Source of the DNA: Lyngbya aestuarii BL J
GTDB lineage: Bacteria; Cyanobacteriota; Cyanobacteriia; Cyanobacteriales; Microcoleaceae
NCBI RefSeq assembly: GCF_000478195.2
Contig: NZ_AUZM01000022.1
Span: 1 to 64,000, forward strand
Direction of reading: 5' to 3'
DNA length: 64,000 nt
Part shown: one piece after another, positions 25,535 to 34,788 of the stretch
Numbering within the stretch: the first letter of the stretch is position 1
How the letters are laid out: every line of letters starts with the position of its first letter
Made by a program: the position numbers and the translations under genes
The notes under the pieces: model-generated
The model's input: only the letters and a program-made list of their open reading frames with translations
What the model was told of the DNA's origin: nothing
Database searches by the model: none

Positions 25535-25920
25535 TTATATAACTCTAGCTCATCGTGATTCAATCACGTTTCATCCCAATCAACTCAAGGAGTTGGGTTG
25601 ATAATTGAATTAAAGATCGACCATAGACAAAAACAATTACTGATCTTAGTATTGTTATATCTAGAACTCATAAGATTGAATTGTGAAGTCAGTTCTCTTT
25701 CAGGATGAAACCCGGACTCTTGTCGGTTAGGGATAGTTGTTAGGACATAATAGAGGAGTGAGTCAGGGGGGCAAATGCCGTCACCTGATAGCGATGACCT
25801 TAGATCAAACAAGAATGAGATTTAATTTTAAATTAACAACCTCCTAAAGATAGATATTTTAAACATGAAGGGTCTGCTAAAGTATATAAAATTATTCGGT
25901 TAGGAATAGAAGCTATTACT

Positions 25921-27615
25921 GTGTCTGGAAACTCTCAGGTTGTGATTGTTGGAGCCGGGTTTAGTGGAATTACGGCTAGCAAGATTCTCGCTCAAGCGGG
26001 AGTTAACGTTATACTCATTGATCGTAATAGTTATAACACTTTTATTCCGTTACTCTATCAAGTTGCAACTGGACTTCTACAGCCCCAACAGGTTATTTAT
26101 CCAGTTAGTCGTATCTTAAAAAATTATCCTCAAGCTCGATTTTTGCAAGCTGAGGTTAATGATACAGACTTTGAACGTCAAATTATTCATACCCATGCGG
26201 GAGAAATTGACTACAACTATTTGGTTTTAGCCACGGGAAGTCAGCCCCAATTTGCTGAAGTTCCTGGTGCTTCTGAATACGGAAAACCCTTAGTTTCACT
26301 TTCAGATGCGGTTAAACTTCGACAACATTTGCTGACTTGTATTGAGCAAGCTCAACAAGAATTAAGCCCAGAACAGTGTAAAATGCTGTTAACATTTGTG
26401 ATTGTAGGAGGAGGGCCAACTGGAGTTGAAATGGCGGGGGGTTTATGTGAACTCTTGAACAGTTTATTGACGAAGAATTATCCCCAATTACGACAACTCT
26501 CTGAAGTTATTTTACTCCAATCTCGCGATCGCTTATTGGTCAGTTTTCCCGAAAAACTGAGTCGATATACCGCCCAACATTTGCAGAAAATGGGCGTAAA
26601 ATTGCAATTTTCCAGCCGAGTTCAGCGTGTGAGTCCAGAGGGTGTACAATTAGAAGATGGTACGATAATCCCGACAGCAACGACGATCTGGACAGCCGGA
26701 GTCGAAGCCAACCCCGCCACCGACACTGAAAACCTTCCCACCGCCCGCAAAGGAAAAATTGTTGTCCAGCCAACCCTACAAATTCCGAATTATGATCATG
26801 TTTATGCGGTTGGGGATGTTGCTTATGTGAAATTGGGGGATGAAGCCTTAGCAGGAGTGGCGCCGGAAGCGTTACAACAAGGAGAAGCAACGGCTCATAA
26901 TATTCTTCGACAAATTCGGGGTAAATCTCCTCAGCCTTTTGAATATATTGATAAAGGTAGAGCAGCAATTATTGGGCGAAATGCGGGTGTTGTTAGCAAA
27001 GATAAATTACAACTACAGGGAATATTGGGATGGTTAATTTGGTTAGGAATTCACTTCTATTATCTTCCCGGTGGGCGAAATCGTCTTAATGTTGTTTATA
27101 GTTGGATTTGCGATAATATACAACAGTCTCGCTTTGTTAAGCCCATTCTTTCACCTTACCCCGAGTTCAAATCTCTCTATCCTCATAATAAACCGATTTT
27201 AACTGTTAGTCAAGGAGCTAAACCCATGAAATATATTCCTTTAGTTGGACGTTCTTTTTTATCGAGTATCTTTCTGTATTCAGCCATTACTAAAATTTTT
27301 GGCTTTGCAGGCACCCAACAAATGATCGCAGATCGTGGATTACCGTTTCCGACTTTAATGCTCTTAGGAAATATTATCTTTCAGTTAGTTGGAGGAATTT
27401 CGTTAATTTTGGGATATAAAACCCGGATTGGAGCTTTGGTTTTAATTGCCTTTTTAATTCCCACAACATTAGTCTTTCATAATTTTCTCGCTGATCCCGC
27501 AGAAACAACAGCATTTCTTAAGAATTTAGCTCTAATTGGGGCATTATTAATGGTATCCTATTTTGGAGCGGGGCCGGTGAGTTTAGATACTGGCAGTGGT
27601 GTTGATAAAATTTAA
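25921..27615 (+). CDS. Type II NADH dehydrogenase (NDH-2) fused to a DoxX domain
   Basis: A 564-residue protein with a GTG start. Residues 1 to about 400 are a two-dinucleotide-fold flavoprotein: VVIVGAGFSGITASKIL for FAD, FVIVGGGPTGVEMAGGL for NAD(P)H, and VYAVGDVAYV near the FAD end. This is the NDH-2 family, which passes electrons from NADH to quinone at the membrane without pumping protons. From about residue 436 a second domain with four hydrophobic helices begins (RSFLSSIFLYSAITKIFGF), matching the DoxX family, and runs to the C-terminus. The fused DoxX helices could anchor the enzyme and supply a quinone site; that is inference. Confidence 0.88.
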   Translation: MSGNSQVVIVGAGFSGITASKILAQAGVNVILIDRNSYNTFIPLLYQVATGLLQPQQVIYPVSRILKNYPQARFLQAEVNDTDFERQIIHTHAGEIDYNYLVLATGSQPQFAEVPGASEYGKPLVSLSDAVKLRQHLLTCIEQAQQELSPEQCKMLLTFVIVGGGPTGVEMAGGLCELLNSLLTKNYPQLRQLSEVILLQSRDRLLVSFPEKLSRYTAQHLQKMGVKLQFSSRVQRVSPEGVQLEDGTIIPTATTIWTAGVEANPATDTENLPTARKGKIVVQPTLQIPNYDHVYAVGDVAYVKLGDEALAGVAPEALQQGEATAHNILRQIRGKSPQPFEYIDKGRAAIIGRNAGVVSKDKLQLQGILGWLIWLGIHFYYLPGGRNRLNVVYSWICDNIQQSRFVKPILSPYPEFKSLYPHNKPILTVSQGAKPMKYIPLVGRSFLSSIFLYSAITKIFGFAGTQQMIADRGLPFPTLMLLGNIIFQLVGGISLILGYKTRIGALVLIAFLIPTTLVFHNFLADPAETTAFLKNLALIGALLMVSYFGAGPVSLDTGSGVDKI

Positions 27616-27639
27616 CGGAGTCTGAAACTAATTATTCAG

Positions 27640-28875
27640 ATGAACTTTCACATTGAAGATATTGTTCAAAAAGTTAAGGCTTGGTTTCCTAAAGCTCAAG
27701 CCCAGATTGAGGCTCAAGCTGCTGAACTTGAAGCCCGATTTAATGAGCAGAATTATATGCCGCTTTCCCCCGAAGAAGTTGCGGATTATCAAAATAAAAT
27801 TCAGTCTTTATCCTTGCCAGAAGTCTATAACAATGCAATTCAAACTAAACTTTCAGAGGTTTTAACGCCCTGGAAAAAAAACAAAAATTCTGCCAACCAT
27901 TTATTTATTGTATTTAGTCCTGTTGAGCCAACACAAGCCATTTTTAAGCAAACATTAGAGCAAGTAAATGATGAAACTTTACTGAGAAAATCTCTATCTT
28001 GGGAAACTCGCCCGGACGACTATTTGACACTTGAAAATCAGCTTCAAAGCCAAATAGAATCCTCAGAGGATTCTGAGGGAAGCGATAACAACACAAACTC
28101 CCAATCTTTAGTAATTATTCCCGACTTAAGTTTATGTTTTTTACGCTGTGTTGAGGGATTAGATAGTGTCGAATACTTGTTTGATTTGATTCTCAAAGAT
28201 CATTCTCGATTTTGGGTGGTGGGTTGTAATCAATGGGCTTGGAACTATTTTAACTATCTCTATAAAGTGAATAGTTGCTTTGAGCATATTTTTCCTTTAA
28301 CGAGTTTGAATGCAGTTCAACTAAAACAATGGTTAACTCCCCTTTATGAAAACCTTCCTATAGAATTTGGTGATAATAATGAAGAAAATTATGAGAATAA
28401 AGCGAACGAATGGGATGAAGATCAAAACTGGATTTCTAAAGAGGAAAAACAATATTTTGAGCGTTTAGCAGATATTTCCGAAGGATTAAGTCAGCCTGGT
28501 GCTTATCTTTGGTTAGATTCCCTGCGATATGTTAAACAGCAAGAAGAAACGAACTCAAAAACGGTAGAACTTCAGGAAGATAAACAAGAAAAACGCTTAA
28601 TTCTCAAGCGAGCAACTCTGCCCAATTTACCGGAACTGACGAAAGAAGATCGATATTTATTATCTTCTATTGGCTTACATGGAGAAATCAATTTGTCAGC
28701 TTTAGCTGTGAGTTTAGGAGAGCCAGAAAGTCAGATAAGAATTCAAGTACAGGGATTATTAAAAACTGGACTTATTTTGCAACAACAGGAATTATTACTA
28801 TTAAGTTCAGCCTATTATCCTCGACTCAAACGAGATTTAATTGACAATCAAATTTTAGCCGGAGAAAAGGATTAA
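27640..28875 (+). CDS. AAA-like regulator without visible P-loop, C-terminal winged helix
   Basis: A 411-residue soluble protein. After a helical start, the middle (about 85-240) alternates hydrophobic strands and helices: HLFIVFSP, SLVIIPDLSLCFLRC, FWVVGCNQWAWNYF and a FPLTSL turn. This reads like a STAND/AAA-type core, yet no Walker A GxxxxGK[ST] motif is present. Residues of about 330-400 look like a MarR-type winged helix (ELTKEDRYLLSSIGLHGEIN and IRIQVQGLLKTGLILQ). The stop codon overlaps the ATG of the MscS-type channel by one base, so the two are translationally coupled. A function in controlling the channel or its expression is inferred from this alone. Confidence 0.6.
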   Translation: MNFHIEDIVQKVKAWFPKAQAQIEAQAAELEARFNEQNYMPLSPEEVADYQNKIQSLSLPEVYNNAIQTKLSEVLTPWKKNKNSANHLFIVFSPVEPTQAIFKQTLEQVNDETLLRKSLSWETRPDDYLTLENQLQSQIESSEDSEGSDNNTNSQSLVIIPDLSLCFLRCVEGLDSVEYLFDLILKDHSRFWVVGCNQWAWNYFNYLYKVNSCFEHIFPLTSLNAVQLKQWLTPLYENLPIEFGDNNEENYENKANEWDEDQNWISKEEKQYFERLADISEGLSQPGAYLWLDSLRYVKQQEETNSKTVELQEDKQEKRLILKRATLPNLPELTKEDRYLLSSIGLHGEINLSALAVSLGEPESQIRIQVQGLLKTGLILQQQELLLLSSAYYPRLKRDLIDNQILAGEKD

Positions 28876-29732
28876 TGCTACTCGGATATTTTTTGGCTCA
28901 AATCAATAATGATAATGGTTTAGAAAAAGCTTCAGATATTCTCTCAGAAATTACAACTTCTAAAATCATTCAAGCCCTGATTATTCTTGCCATTACTTAC
29001 GTGGGAATGTTTGCTATCGATAAGTTAATTCATTGGTTGGCAGAAGAAGTTCCCCTCAGATTTCGCTTGAGTGTAAAACAATCTTTACCCTTTTGGAGAG
29101 CATTTTTACTCGGTTTAGCGATCATTCTGTTGATTCGGTTATTTTTGAAGCTGTCTTCTAACAATGTTTTAGCTTTAACGGGAACAGTTGCAGTTGCGTT
29201 AGGGTTTGCATTTAAGGATTATATTAGTTCGGTTATTGCTGGAATTATTGCTTTATTTGAACGTCCCTATCAAGTCGGTGATCGGGTTAAAATTGGAGAT
29301 GAATATGGAGAAATTGTTGACTATGGTTTGCGAGGTATTCGTTTACAAACACCCGATGATAATATTGTTTCTATTCCCCATAACAAAATTTGGACGGAAG
29401 CGATTTCCAATTCTAATAAAGGGGATGTAGAAGCTCAAGTTGTCGCCAATTTTTATTTTGAACATAATGTTGATGTTGACAAAGTGATTAAAATCTTATA
29501 CCGAGTTGCGTATACGAGTAAATACACTCAATTAATGCTACCAGTTTTGGTGATTATGGATGAAAAACCTTGGGTAACTAACTTTAAACTGAAATGTTAT
29601 CCCATCGATGCTCGGGATGAATTTATTTACAAAACGGACTTAATTAAACGGGCTAAACAAACCTTTGCAAAACAAGGAATTTCCTATCCGATGCTCTCTC
29701 CTCAATCCTACGACCTTTTGGAAACCGATTGA
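28875..29732 (+). CDS. MscS-type mechanosensitive ion channel
   Basis: A 285-residue protein with three hydrophobic helices in the first 130 residues and the MscS pore and beta domain: LALTGTVAVALGFAFKDY, IIALFERPYQVGDRVKIG, then VDYGLRGIRLQTPDDNIVSI and PHNKIWTEAISN. MscS channels open under membrane tension and release solutes on osmotic downshock. The length is that of the small MscS form, with no ligand-binding extra domain. Its ATG overlaps the stop of the preceding regulator-like gene. Confidence 0.9.
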   Translation: MLLGYFLAQINNDNGLEKASDILSEITTSKIIQALIILAITYVGMFAIDKLIHWLAEEVPLRFRLSVKQSLPFWRAFLLGLAIILLIRLFLKLSSNNVLALTGTVAVALGFAFKDYISSVIAGIIALFERPYQVGDRVKIGDEYGEIVDYGLRGIRLQTPDDNIVSIPHNKIWTEAISNSNKGDVEAQVVANFYFEHNVDVDKVIKILYRVAYTSKYTQLMLPVLVIMDEKPWVTNFKLKCYPIDARDEFIYKTDLIKRAKQTFAKQGISYPMLSPQSYDLLETD

Positions 29733-29756
29733 TAATTATATCCTGAATTCAAAAGT

Positions 29757-30176
29757 TTAAATTCTCCGCCTTCCGCTAACATAGTCTATCCAATATGCCG
29801 CAACAATTCCCCAAATGGCGTTAAAAAGAATCACAAAAACCGGAGTCAAAGCCCCCAAGTCCAAACCCATCATTCCCTTTTGGGCTTTTAACGGAAAAAC
29901 GATAAATAACTGTACCAAAGTTGGCCCAATACTCAATAATAATCCCTTTAAAAAAGGTTTGTAAGCTAATCCCGGAAGAAAAAATAAAAAGCCCCATAAA
30001 CCGCCCCAAACAATGCGAGGATAAAGCCAAGCTGGGGTAAGTTGAGGGGCGATACTCACACCCAGAGAAGTCGTAATTCCCAGTAGTCCAAATAACCAAA
30101 CTGCTAGACTATTCACTAAACCCCCTAAACAGCCGGCTGCAAAAAATAGTGTTAATTTTTGGGTGATTGATTTCAT
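29757..30176 (-). CDS. Hypothetical membrane protein (139 residues)
   Basis: A protein with four hydrophobic segments (LFFAAGCLGGLVNSLAVWLF, IVWGGLWGFLFFLP, LLLSIGPTLVQLFIVFP and VFVILFNAIWGIVAAYWI) and a basic C-terminus GRRRI. Gly-rich, tightly packed helices of this kind occur in several uncharacterised cyanobacterial families; I cannot name one. It converges on the mscS gene and is transcribed away from the aminotransferase remnant. Confidence 0.65.
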   Translation of the reverse strand: MKSITQKLTLFFAAGCLGGLVNSLAVWLFGLLGITTSLGVSIAPQLTPAWLYPRIVWGGLWGFLFFLPGLAYKPFLKGLLLSIGPTLVQLFIVFPLKAQKGMMGLDLGALTPVFVILFNAIWGIVAAYWIDYVSGRRRI

Positions 30177-30270
30177 GTTAAAGTTAACCTAAGTTTAATA
30201 TTAAATTGAATGTAATCAGAGATTTAGTCTAAAATTATTTTACTAAAAAATCACTCATTTTTCAAGGTTT

Positions 30271-30687
30271 ATGACTTCTCAATTTTCTCGAATGCAGTTT
30301 GTTCAGTCTCCGATTATTCCCGTTGTTGCTGAACTGATTAGCGCCCATCCCGGTACAATCTCGTTAGGTCAAGGTGTAGTCTATTATAACCCGCCAACTG
30401 CCGCATTTGAAGCGATTTCTAATTTTGCCAATTCCGATAATCACAAATACAAAGCCGTTGTCGGAATTGAACCTTTACAAGAGGTTATCGCCGCCAAACT
30501 CCAAGCCGAAAATCAGATTTCAATCACCGATAAAAACTGTATTGTTGTCACCGCAGGGAGCAATATGGGGTTGATGAATACGATTTTAGCGATGACCTCT
30601 CCCGGCGATGAAATTATTTGACAAACGCCTTATTATTTTAACCCTGAAATGGCGATTGTGATGGCAAGTAAAGTTTGTCAGTTTTAT
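30271..30687 (+). pseudogene. Aminotransferase class I/II pseudogene (nonsense and 3' deletion)
   Basis: The first 117 codons match the N-terminal part of a PLP-dependent fold-type I aminotransferase: PIIPVVAELISAHPGTISLG, KYKAVVGIEPLQEVIAAKL and VTAGSNMGLMNTILAM. An in-frame TGA at 30619-30621 interrupts the conserved DEII-QTPYYFNPEMA run. Sixteen family-like codons follow, and then the match stops at about 30665. The pyridoxal lysine and the whole C-terminal half are missing. It is therefore a dead gene with at least two lesions. Confidence 0.88.
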
Positions 30688-31022
30688 TGAGTTAATGTTG
30701 CTGCACAAGCTGTTCCTACATCAAAAATTGCGGCGGGGGGTTCATCACTTTGATTAGTCTCCGCATAAACTTGAACAAACTCATCAAAAGTATATCGAGC
30801 TTGAAACTGTTCGAGTGTACAAGTACATAAAGATTTTGACTGTTTTTCTGTCAAACCTTGAGCCATAGATCCTTGCAAACAAGCCTCTAAATAAGCATCA
30901 GTAACCTCTTGAGGATAGGGATTTTTTGGTTGTTCTTGAGTCGGTTGTGCCGTCACACTGGTGATGGTTCCATAACCGAGAATAGCAGACAAAAGAATAA
31001 CAGAAAGTTTTAAGATTTTCAT
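30684..31022 (-). CDS. Small secreted Cys-containing hypothetical protein
   Basis: A 112-residue protein with a typical signal peptide (MKILKLSVILLSAILGYGTI, cleavage likely after SVTAQ). The mature part carries YPQEVTDAYLEACL, then LTEKQSKSLCTCTLEQFQARY and a last cysteine in GTACAA. The pattern of one Cys in the first helix, then CxC before a helix, recurs in many small bacterial secreted proteins of unknown role, where the cysteines probably form disulfides. It is divergent from the YdcF-like gene and abuts the end of the aminotransferase pseudogene. Confidence 0.7.
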   Translation of the reverse strand: MKILKLSVILLSAILGYGTITSVTAQPTQEQPKNPYPQEVTDAYLEACLQGSMAQGLTEKQSKSLCTCTLEQFQARYTFDEFVQVYAETNQSDEPPAAIFDVGTACAATLTQ

Positions 31023-31100
31023 GGTTATTGTTAGCTCAATCTGGTGTTAAATAAAATTACATCAATTCCCATCAAGACTGCTTCATCGTTCCCAATTTCT

Positions 31101-31844
31101 ATGAGCCATCCCGCTAGCAAACCCTCAGTATTTAGACGTAGACTGTCTCAAAAAGTTCTACTGATTAGTTTGGGAATTTTGCTGATTGTGACTTCCGTTC
31201 GACTCATTTCTCAAGTGATCACTTTACCCTCCGCTGCCCAACACCCTGTTGATGCCTTTTTGGTTCTGGGGGGAAGTATCAAGCGAGAAATATATGTCTC
31301 CGAGTTAGCGGCGCAGTCTCCTAACACTCGAATTTTAATTTCAACGGGTTCTGATGACCCTTGTATTTTAAAACTATTTGAACGCAACAACACCCCCTTA
31401 AAACAAGTTTGGTTAGAAAAATGTGCCAACTCAACCTTTACTAATTTTGTCTTTTCCCAACCGCTTCTCAGTCAGTGGAATGTACATCATATTCAGTTAA
31501 TTACTTCCAAAAGTCATCTTCCTCGGGCGCTGTGGATGGCGCAAATTATTCTCGGTGCCCACGGAATTTGGGTAGAACCGAACCTAGTCCCTGAAACGGG
31601 GGTTCCGGGAAATCGAGAGTCTATTGTCAAAACCGGACTTGATCTGACTCGCGCTGTCATTTGGGCGTTTGTGAGTCAAGGGGTTCAACTGTCTTGTTCT
31701 AACGTTGTTCAACTTCGTGATGTTAATCTTAAACAATGGTGTAAAGATGGATTTTCCTGTGAATATCAAGGCGGAGTTAATCCTCAACAGATTTGTCAGG
31801 AGTTGGGAAAGGGCGAAAAAAAAAACCCGCCCCTACAGTGGTAA
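31101..31844 (+). CDS. YdcF/ElyC (DUF218) family protein
   Basis: A membrane-anchored DUF218 protein: basic start FRRRLSQK, one helix (VLLISLGILLIVTSVRLIS), then the domain with AFLVLGGSIKREIY, ILISTGSDDPC and IQLITSKSHLPRA followed by LWMAQIIL. The GGS and TSxxHxxRA motifs form the predicted active site. Family members such as ElyC act in envelope polysaccharide precursor metabolism; the substrate here is unknown. A GTG at 31044 would add 19 residues, but the ATG at 31101 is directly before the basic membrane start and is preferred. Its last codons overlap the apcD terminator hairpin. Confidence 0.8.
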   Translation: MSHPASKPSVFRRRLSQKVLLISLGILLIVTSVRLISQVITLPSAAQHPVDAFLVLGGSIKREIYVSELAAQSPNTRILISTGSDDPCILKLFERNNTPLKQVWLEKCANSTFTNFVFSQPLLSQWNVHHIQLITSKSHLPRALWMAQIILGAHGIWVEPNLVPETGVPGNRESIVKTGLDLTRAVIWAFVSQGVQLSCSNVVQLRDVNLKQWCKDGFSCEYQGGVNPQQICQELGKGEKKNPPLQW

Positions 31845-31853
31845 AAGGCGGGT
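31825..31853 (-). terminator. Intrinsic terminator of apcD
   Basis: ACCCGCC (31825-31831) and GGCGGGT (31847-31853) form a GC-rich stem; on the minus strand it is followed by nine T residues (A-run 31816-31824). The hairpin spans the last codons and stop of the convergent YdcF-like gene. Confidence 0.85.
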
Positions 31854-31877
31854 GAGGTAATCCTAAAAAGATAAAGA

Positions 31878-32363
31878 TTAAGACATCGCTTGAATGATAA
31901 AGTCGAAATAAGGCCCTGCTTCGCGGGCATCATCTTCATCTAATAGGGCTAGAGAAGCATCCTTTAAACAGCGAATTGCTTCAACCATTCCCGGCATCGG
32001 GACACCGAGAGAGTTGTACATCTCTTTAACCCCAATTAAGCCAATGCTTTCAATGGGGTCTTTGTCTCCAGAGAGAATCCCGTAGGTAATCAAACGCAAA
32101 TACCAACCATAATCGCGCAGACACAGCGCTTTTTTTTGTTGTCCGAAAGCATTACCCCCTGGGGCAAGGAAGTCAGGACGCTTTTTCCACAGTTGACCAC
32201 TGGCGCGATCAACAATTTTCTTTTCATTTTCAGACAACGTGGTGGCAATACGCACCCGTTGTTCCCCCGTTTTTAAAAAGTCGCTGATGTTTTGGAGTTC
32301 ACCAGTGCTAGGATAACGGAGTTCATCGTCAGCTTTGAGAATAACTTGGCTTACTACAGTCAT
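31878..32363 (-). CDS. apcD: Allophycocyanin B alpha subunit (ApcD)
   Basis: A 161-residue phycobiliprotein. The chromophore cysteine is C81 in [18 protein letters not shown]. The sequence follows ApcD rather than Apc[52 protein letters not shown] and the end [10 protein letters not shown]. ApcD is a terminal emitter of the phycobilisome core and passes energy to photosystem I and II. As in other cyanobacteria it is separate from the apcABC operon. A strong terminator follows. Confidence 0.95.
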   Translation of the reverse strand: MTVVSQVILKADDELRYPSTGELQNISDFLKTGEQRVRIATTLSENEKKIVDRASGQLWKKRPDFLAPGGNAFGQQKKALCLRDYGWYLRLITYGILSGDKDPIESIGLIGVKEMYNSLGVPMPGMVEAIRCLKDASLALLDEDDAREAGPYFDFIIQAMS

Positions 32364-32521
32364 CTGTAATTGGAGTTTATCAAGATCACATTAAGTAGTT
32401 TAGCGACTCTGGGATACACAAACCAACAAATAGCCAATTTTAACAAAACACTAAGTAATAATTCTTATTGCTATCTGTGTAAAACTTGATATCTAACAAA
32501 TTTTACAGTGAACTCCGCGCC

Positions 32522-33922
32522 ATGAGTGATTCCCTTTGGAAACAGGGTCAACAGCTTGAACTCGAAATTACCGACTTGACCGACACAGGCGATGGTTTAG
32601 GACGCGACCAACAACGGGTGGTGTTTGTTGCCGATACGGTTCCTGGCGATCGCATTATCGCCCGTCTGCTACACGTTAAACGCCAATACGCCACCGCTAA
32701 ACTCGAAAAACTCCTCACCCCCTCTCCTCAACGCATTCGTCCAGCTTGCATTGTGGCTGATAAATGCGGGGGTTGTCAGTGGCAACATATTGATTATGAC
32801 GCTCAACTGACCACAAAACAAAATTTAGTCGTTCAAGCTTTAGAACACATTGGCGGCTTTTCCCAACCCCCGGTGAATTCGATTTTACCCTCGCCCTCTC
32901 TACTCAATTATCGCAATAAAGCCACTTATCCTCTGAGTCGGTCATCGACAGGTCAAGTCCGGGCAGGATATTATCAAAAAGGCTCTCATCGTTTGATCAA
33001 CCTCAATCAGTGTCCTGTACAAGATGAAAATCTTGATCCCTTCTTAGCGAATATTAAACAAGATATTCAAGATCAAGGCTGGTCGATTTACAATGAACGC
33101 CAACATCAAGGGATTATCCGACATCTATCAGTCCGAATTGGACGACTCACCGGAGAAATTTTATTAACTCTCGTCGCCACTCGCCCCTTACCTCGACTCG
33201 AAGAACAAGCCGAAACCTGGTTACAACAATATCCTCAATTAGTGGGGGTTTGTCTCAATATTAACCCCAATCAAACCAATGTGATTTTTGGGGACAAGAC
33301 TCACTGCGTTAAGGGTCAAGGCTTCCTCCGGGAAGAATTTGCGGGGTTGACTTTTCATCTGACCCCAGAAACGTTTTTTCAGGTGAATACAGAAGCGGCT
33401 GAGACAGTCTTGAAAGTCATTCAACAGCAGTTAAACTTACAAGGTGATGAAATTATCATTGATGCTTATTGTGGCATCGGAACGTTAACGCTACCCATTG
33501 CTAAACAAGTACAGCTTCTGGCTTCTTCCCGAGAGAAAAACTCACAAAAACAGGTGATTGGGATAGAAGTCCAACCCTCAGCGATACAGCAAGCTTACCA
33601 AAATGCTTGGTTAAATGGGATTGATAACGTTACTTTTGAAACGGGAACAGTACAAAAGGTTTTATCTCGGTTCAGCCTAAAACCTGATATTATTTTACTT
33701 GATCCCCCCCGCAAAGGATGCGATCGCCAAGTTTTAGAGAGTTTGTTGAAGTTGCAACCCACTCAAATTGTTTATATGAGTTGTAAACCTGCGACTCTAG
33801 CCCGTGATTTGAAAATACTCTGTGAAAATGGATTTTATCACTTAACTCAAGTTCAGCCAATTGACTTCTTTCCCCAAACCCCTCACGTTGAATGTGTGGC
33901 TTTCCTAGAAGCAAAAGGTTAA
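32522..33922 (+). CDS. rlmD: 23S rRNA (uracil-C5)-methyltransferase RlmD family
   Basis: A 466-residue RNA methyltransferase from the ATG at 32522; the open frame continues 12 codons upstream to a TTG. Order: TRAM domain (LEITDLTDTGDGLGRDQQRV), an iron-sulfur cluster site with CGGCQWQH, and a SAM-binding domain with DAYCGIGTLTLP, ILLDPPRKGCD and the catalytic YMSCKPATLARDL. These motifs identify the RumA/TrmA class, which makes 5-methyluridine in 23S rRNA. A more exact position of the target base cannot be told from sequence. It is transcribed away from apcD. Confidence 0.9.
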   Translation: MSDSLWKQGQQLELEITDLTDTGDGLGRDQQRVVFVADTVPGDRIIARLLHVKRQYATAKLEKLLTPSPQRIRPACIVADKCGGCQWQHIDYDAQLTTKQNLVVQALEHIGGFSQPPVNSILPSPSLLNYRNKATYPLSRSSTGQVRAGYYQKGSHRLINLNQCPVQDENLDPFLANIKQDIQDQGWSIYNERQHQGIIRHLSVRIGRLTGEILLTLVATRPLPRLEEQAETWLQQYPQLVGVCLNINPNQTNVIFGDKTHCVKGQGFLREEFAGLTFHLTPETFFQVNTEAAETVLKVIQQQLNLQGDEIIIDAYCGIGTLTLPIAKQVQLLASSREKNSQKQVIGIEVQPSAIQQAYQNAWLNGIDNVTFETGTVQKVLSRFSLKPDIILLDPPRKGCDRQVLESLLKLQPTQIVYMSCKPATLARDLKILCENGFYHLTQVQPIDFFPQTPHVECVAFLEAKG

Positions 33923-34042
33923 CGAGAAGATCGCGAAATCGGGAAATCGGGAGATTTTTACTTTTGCCTTTTGATCTTACAACCTCACAACCTCACGACA
34001 TATACGCTGTTCCCTGTTTAGCAATTATTCTATTTTGATTCA

Positions 34043-34363
34043 ATGCGGATTTCTATTCAAGCTTTGTATAGCCTCTATCGCAGTATCATCCGTAATCCAA
34101 AATACCGAGGATGGGTGATCTTGGGAACCTTGGTTTATTTACTCAGTCCGTTGGATATCTCTCCAGACGTCATCCCCATTTTAGGACAAGTCGATGATGT
34201 TCTACTGCTGACCATTTTCTTTTCAGAAGGGTATCAGATGTTAGTGGATTATACCCGTTCTTTAATGGGTCAGAGCGCAGAAAAAAAAGCCGACACTCCA
34301 GAATATCAAGGTTCGTCTCCGAGTCAAACCGTCGTTGATGTCGAAGCCGAAACAGTAGAATGA
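34043..34363 (+). CDS. DUF1232 (YkvA family) membrane protein
   Basis: A 106-residue protein whose core matches DUF1232: SLYRSIIRNPKYRGWVILGT, then LVYLLSPLDISPDVIPILG and QVDDVLLLTIFF. The conserved SPLD and P-x-x-GxxDD motifs lie in a helical hairpin in or at the membrane. The tail is polar and acidic. The function of the family is not established. Confidence 0.88.
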   Translation: MRISIQALYSLYRSIIRNPKYRGWVILGTLVYLLSPLDISPDVIPILGQVDDVLLLTIFFSEGYQMLVDYTRSLMGQSAEKKADTPEYQGSSPSQTVVDVEAETVE

Positions 34364-34788
34364 TTGCTATCCATTCTCACTGAGGTATTCCCACTCACTA
34401 TTGTGATCTCAGGTATTTTTACTGAGATTTGGGATCTTTTTCTGCAAAAGTTTTAAGAAAACTTACCAAACCCAATAAATTGATCACTTTTATAGTATGA
34501 TTTTATTGAATATAGATCAACAGTGAAAACTTCTAGAGCATCGGTCTGGTTACAAAAAAACTGCTTTCGTTTCCAGGAATCATCGAGAGACACACACCAG
34601 ACTTTTTGTGCCGATACTGGTAGGACTCTATCCCTCGTTTGATCAGCACGCTAACCGAAGTTCGGGTCAAGGAAATCATCCATTTTTGGGGAAACTGACC
34701 CAAACAATAATCACAGCAGATGTTTCGACTGGGTTTAATGGGGTTCAATTTTCTCAATGCTGCTGTCAAACTGATGGGAGGTAAGAAG
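34364..34788. other. Intergenic region upstream of uspA
   Basis: A 425-base region. The first third is AT-rich. Open frames exist on both strands in the right half but look like chance frames: the minus one overlaps the uspA coding start and the plus one is an N-terminal extension without family support. A GGGAGGTAAG ribosome site precedes uspA. No terminator or RNA motif is clear. Confidence 0.5.

Larger units (their letters stand above)
25251..25920. other. Intergenic region with small membrane-protein frame and terminator
   Basis: A 670-base region without a large gene. It contains a 42-codon plus-strand frame (25335-25463) and a clear hairpin (25511-25534), both listed. From 25540 to 25920 I find no convincing coding frame; near 25770-25800 GTCAC and GATGAC-type bases could pair weakly. 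The right end holds the leader of the GTG-started NDH-2 gene. Confidence 0.5.

Noticed and set aside
25740-25810. Possible riboswitch before the NDH-2 gene
   Set aside because: Only weak pairing is seen and no known riboswitch core matches.
25585-25812. 75-codon minus-strand frame
   Set aside because: It has no domain, no plausible start region and mixed composition; it looks like chance.
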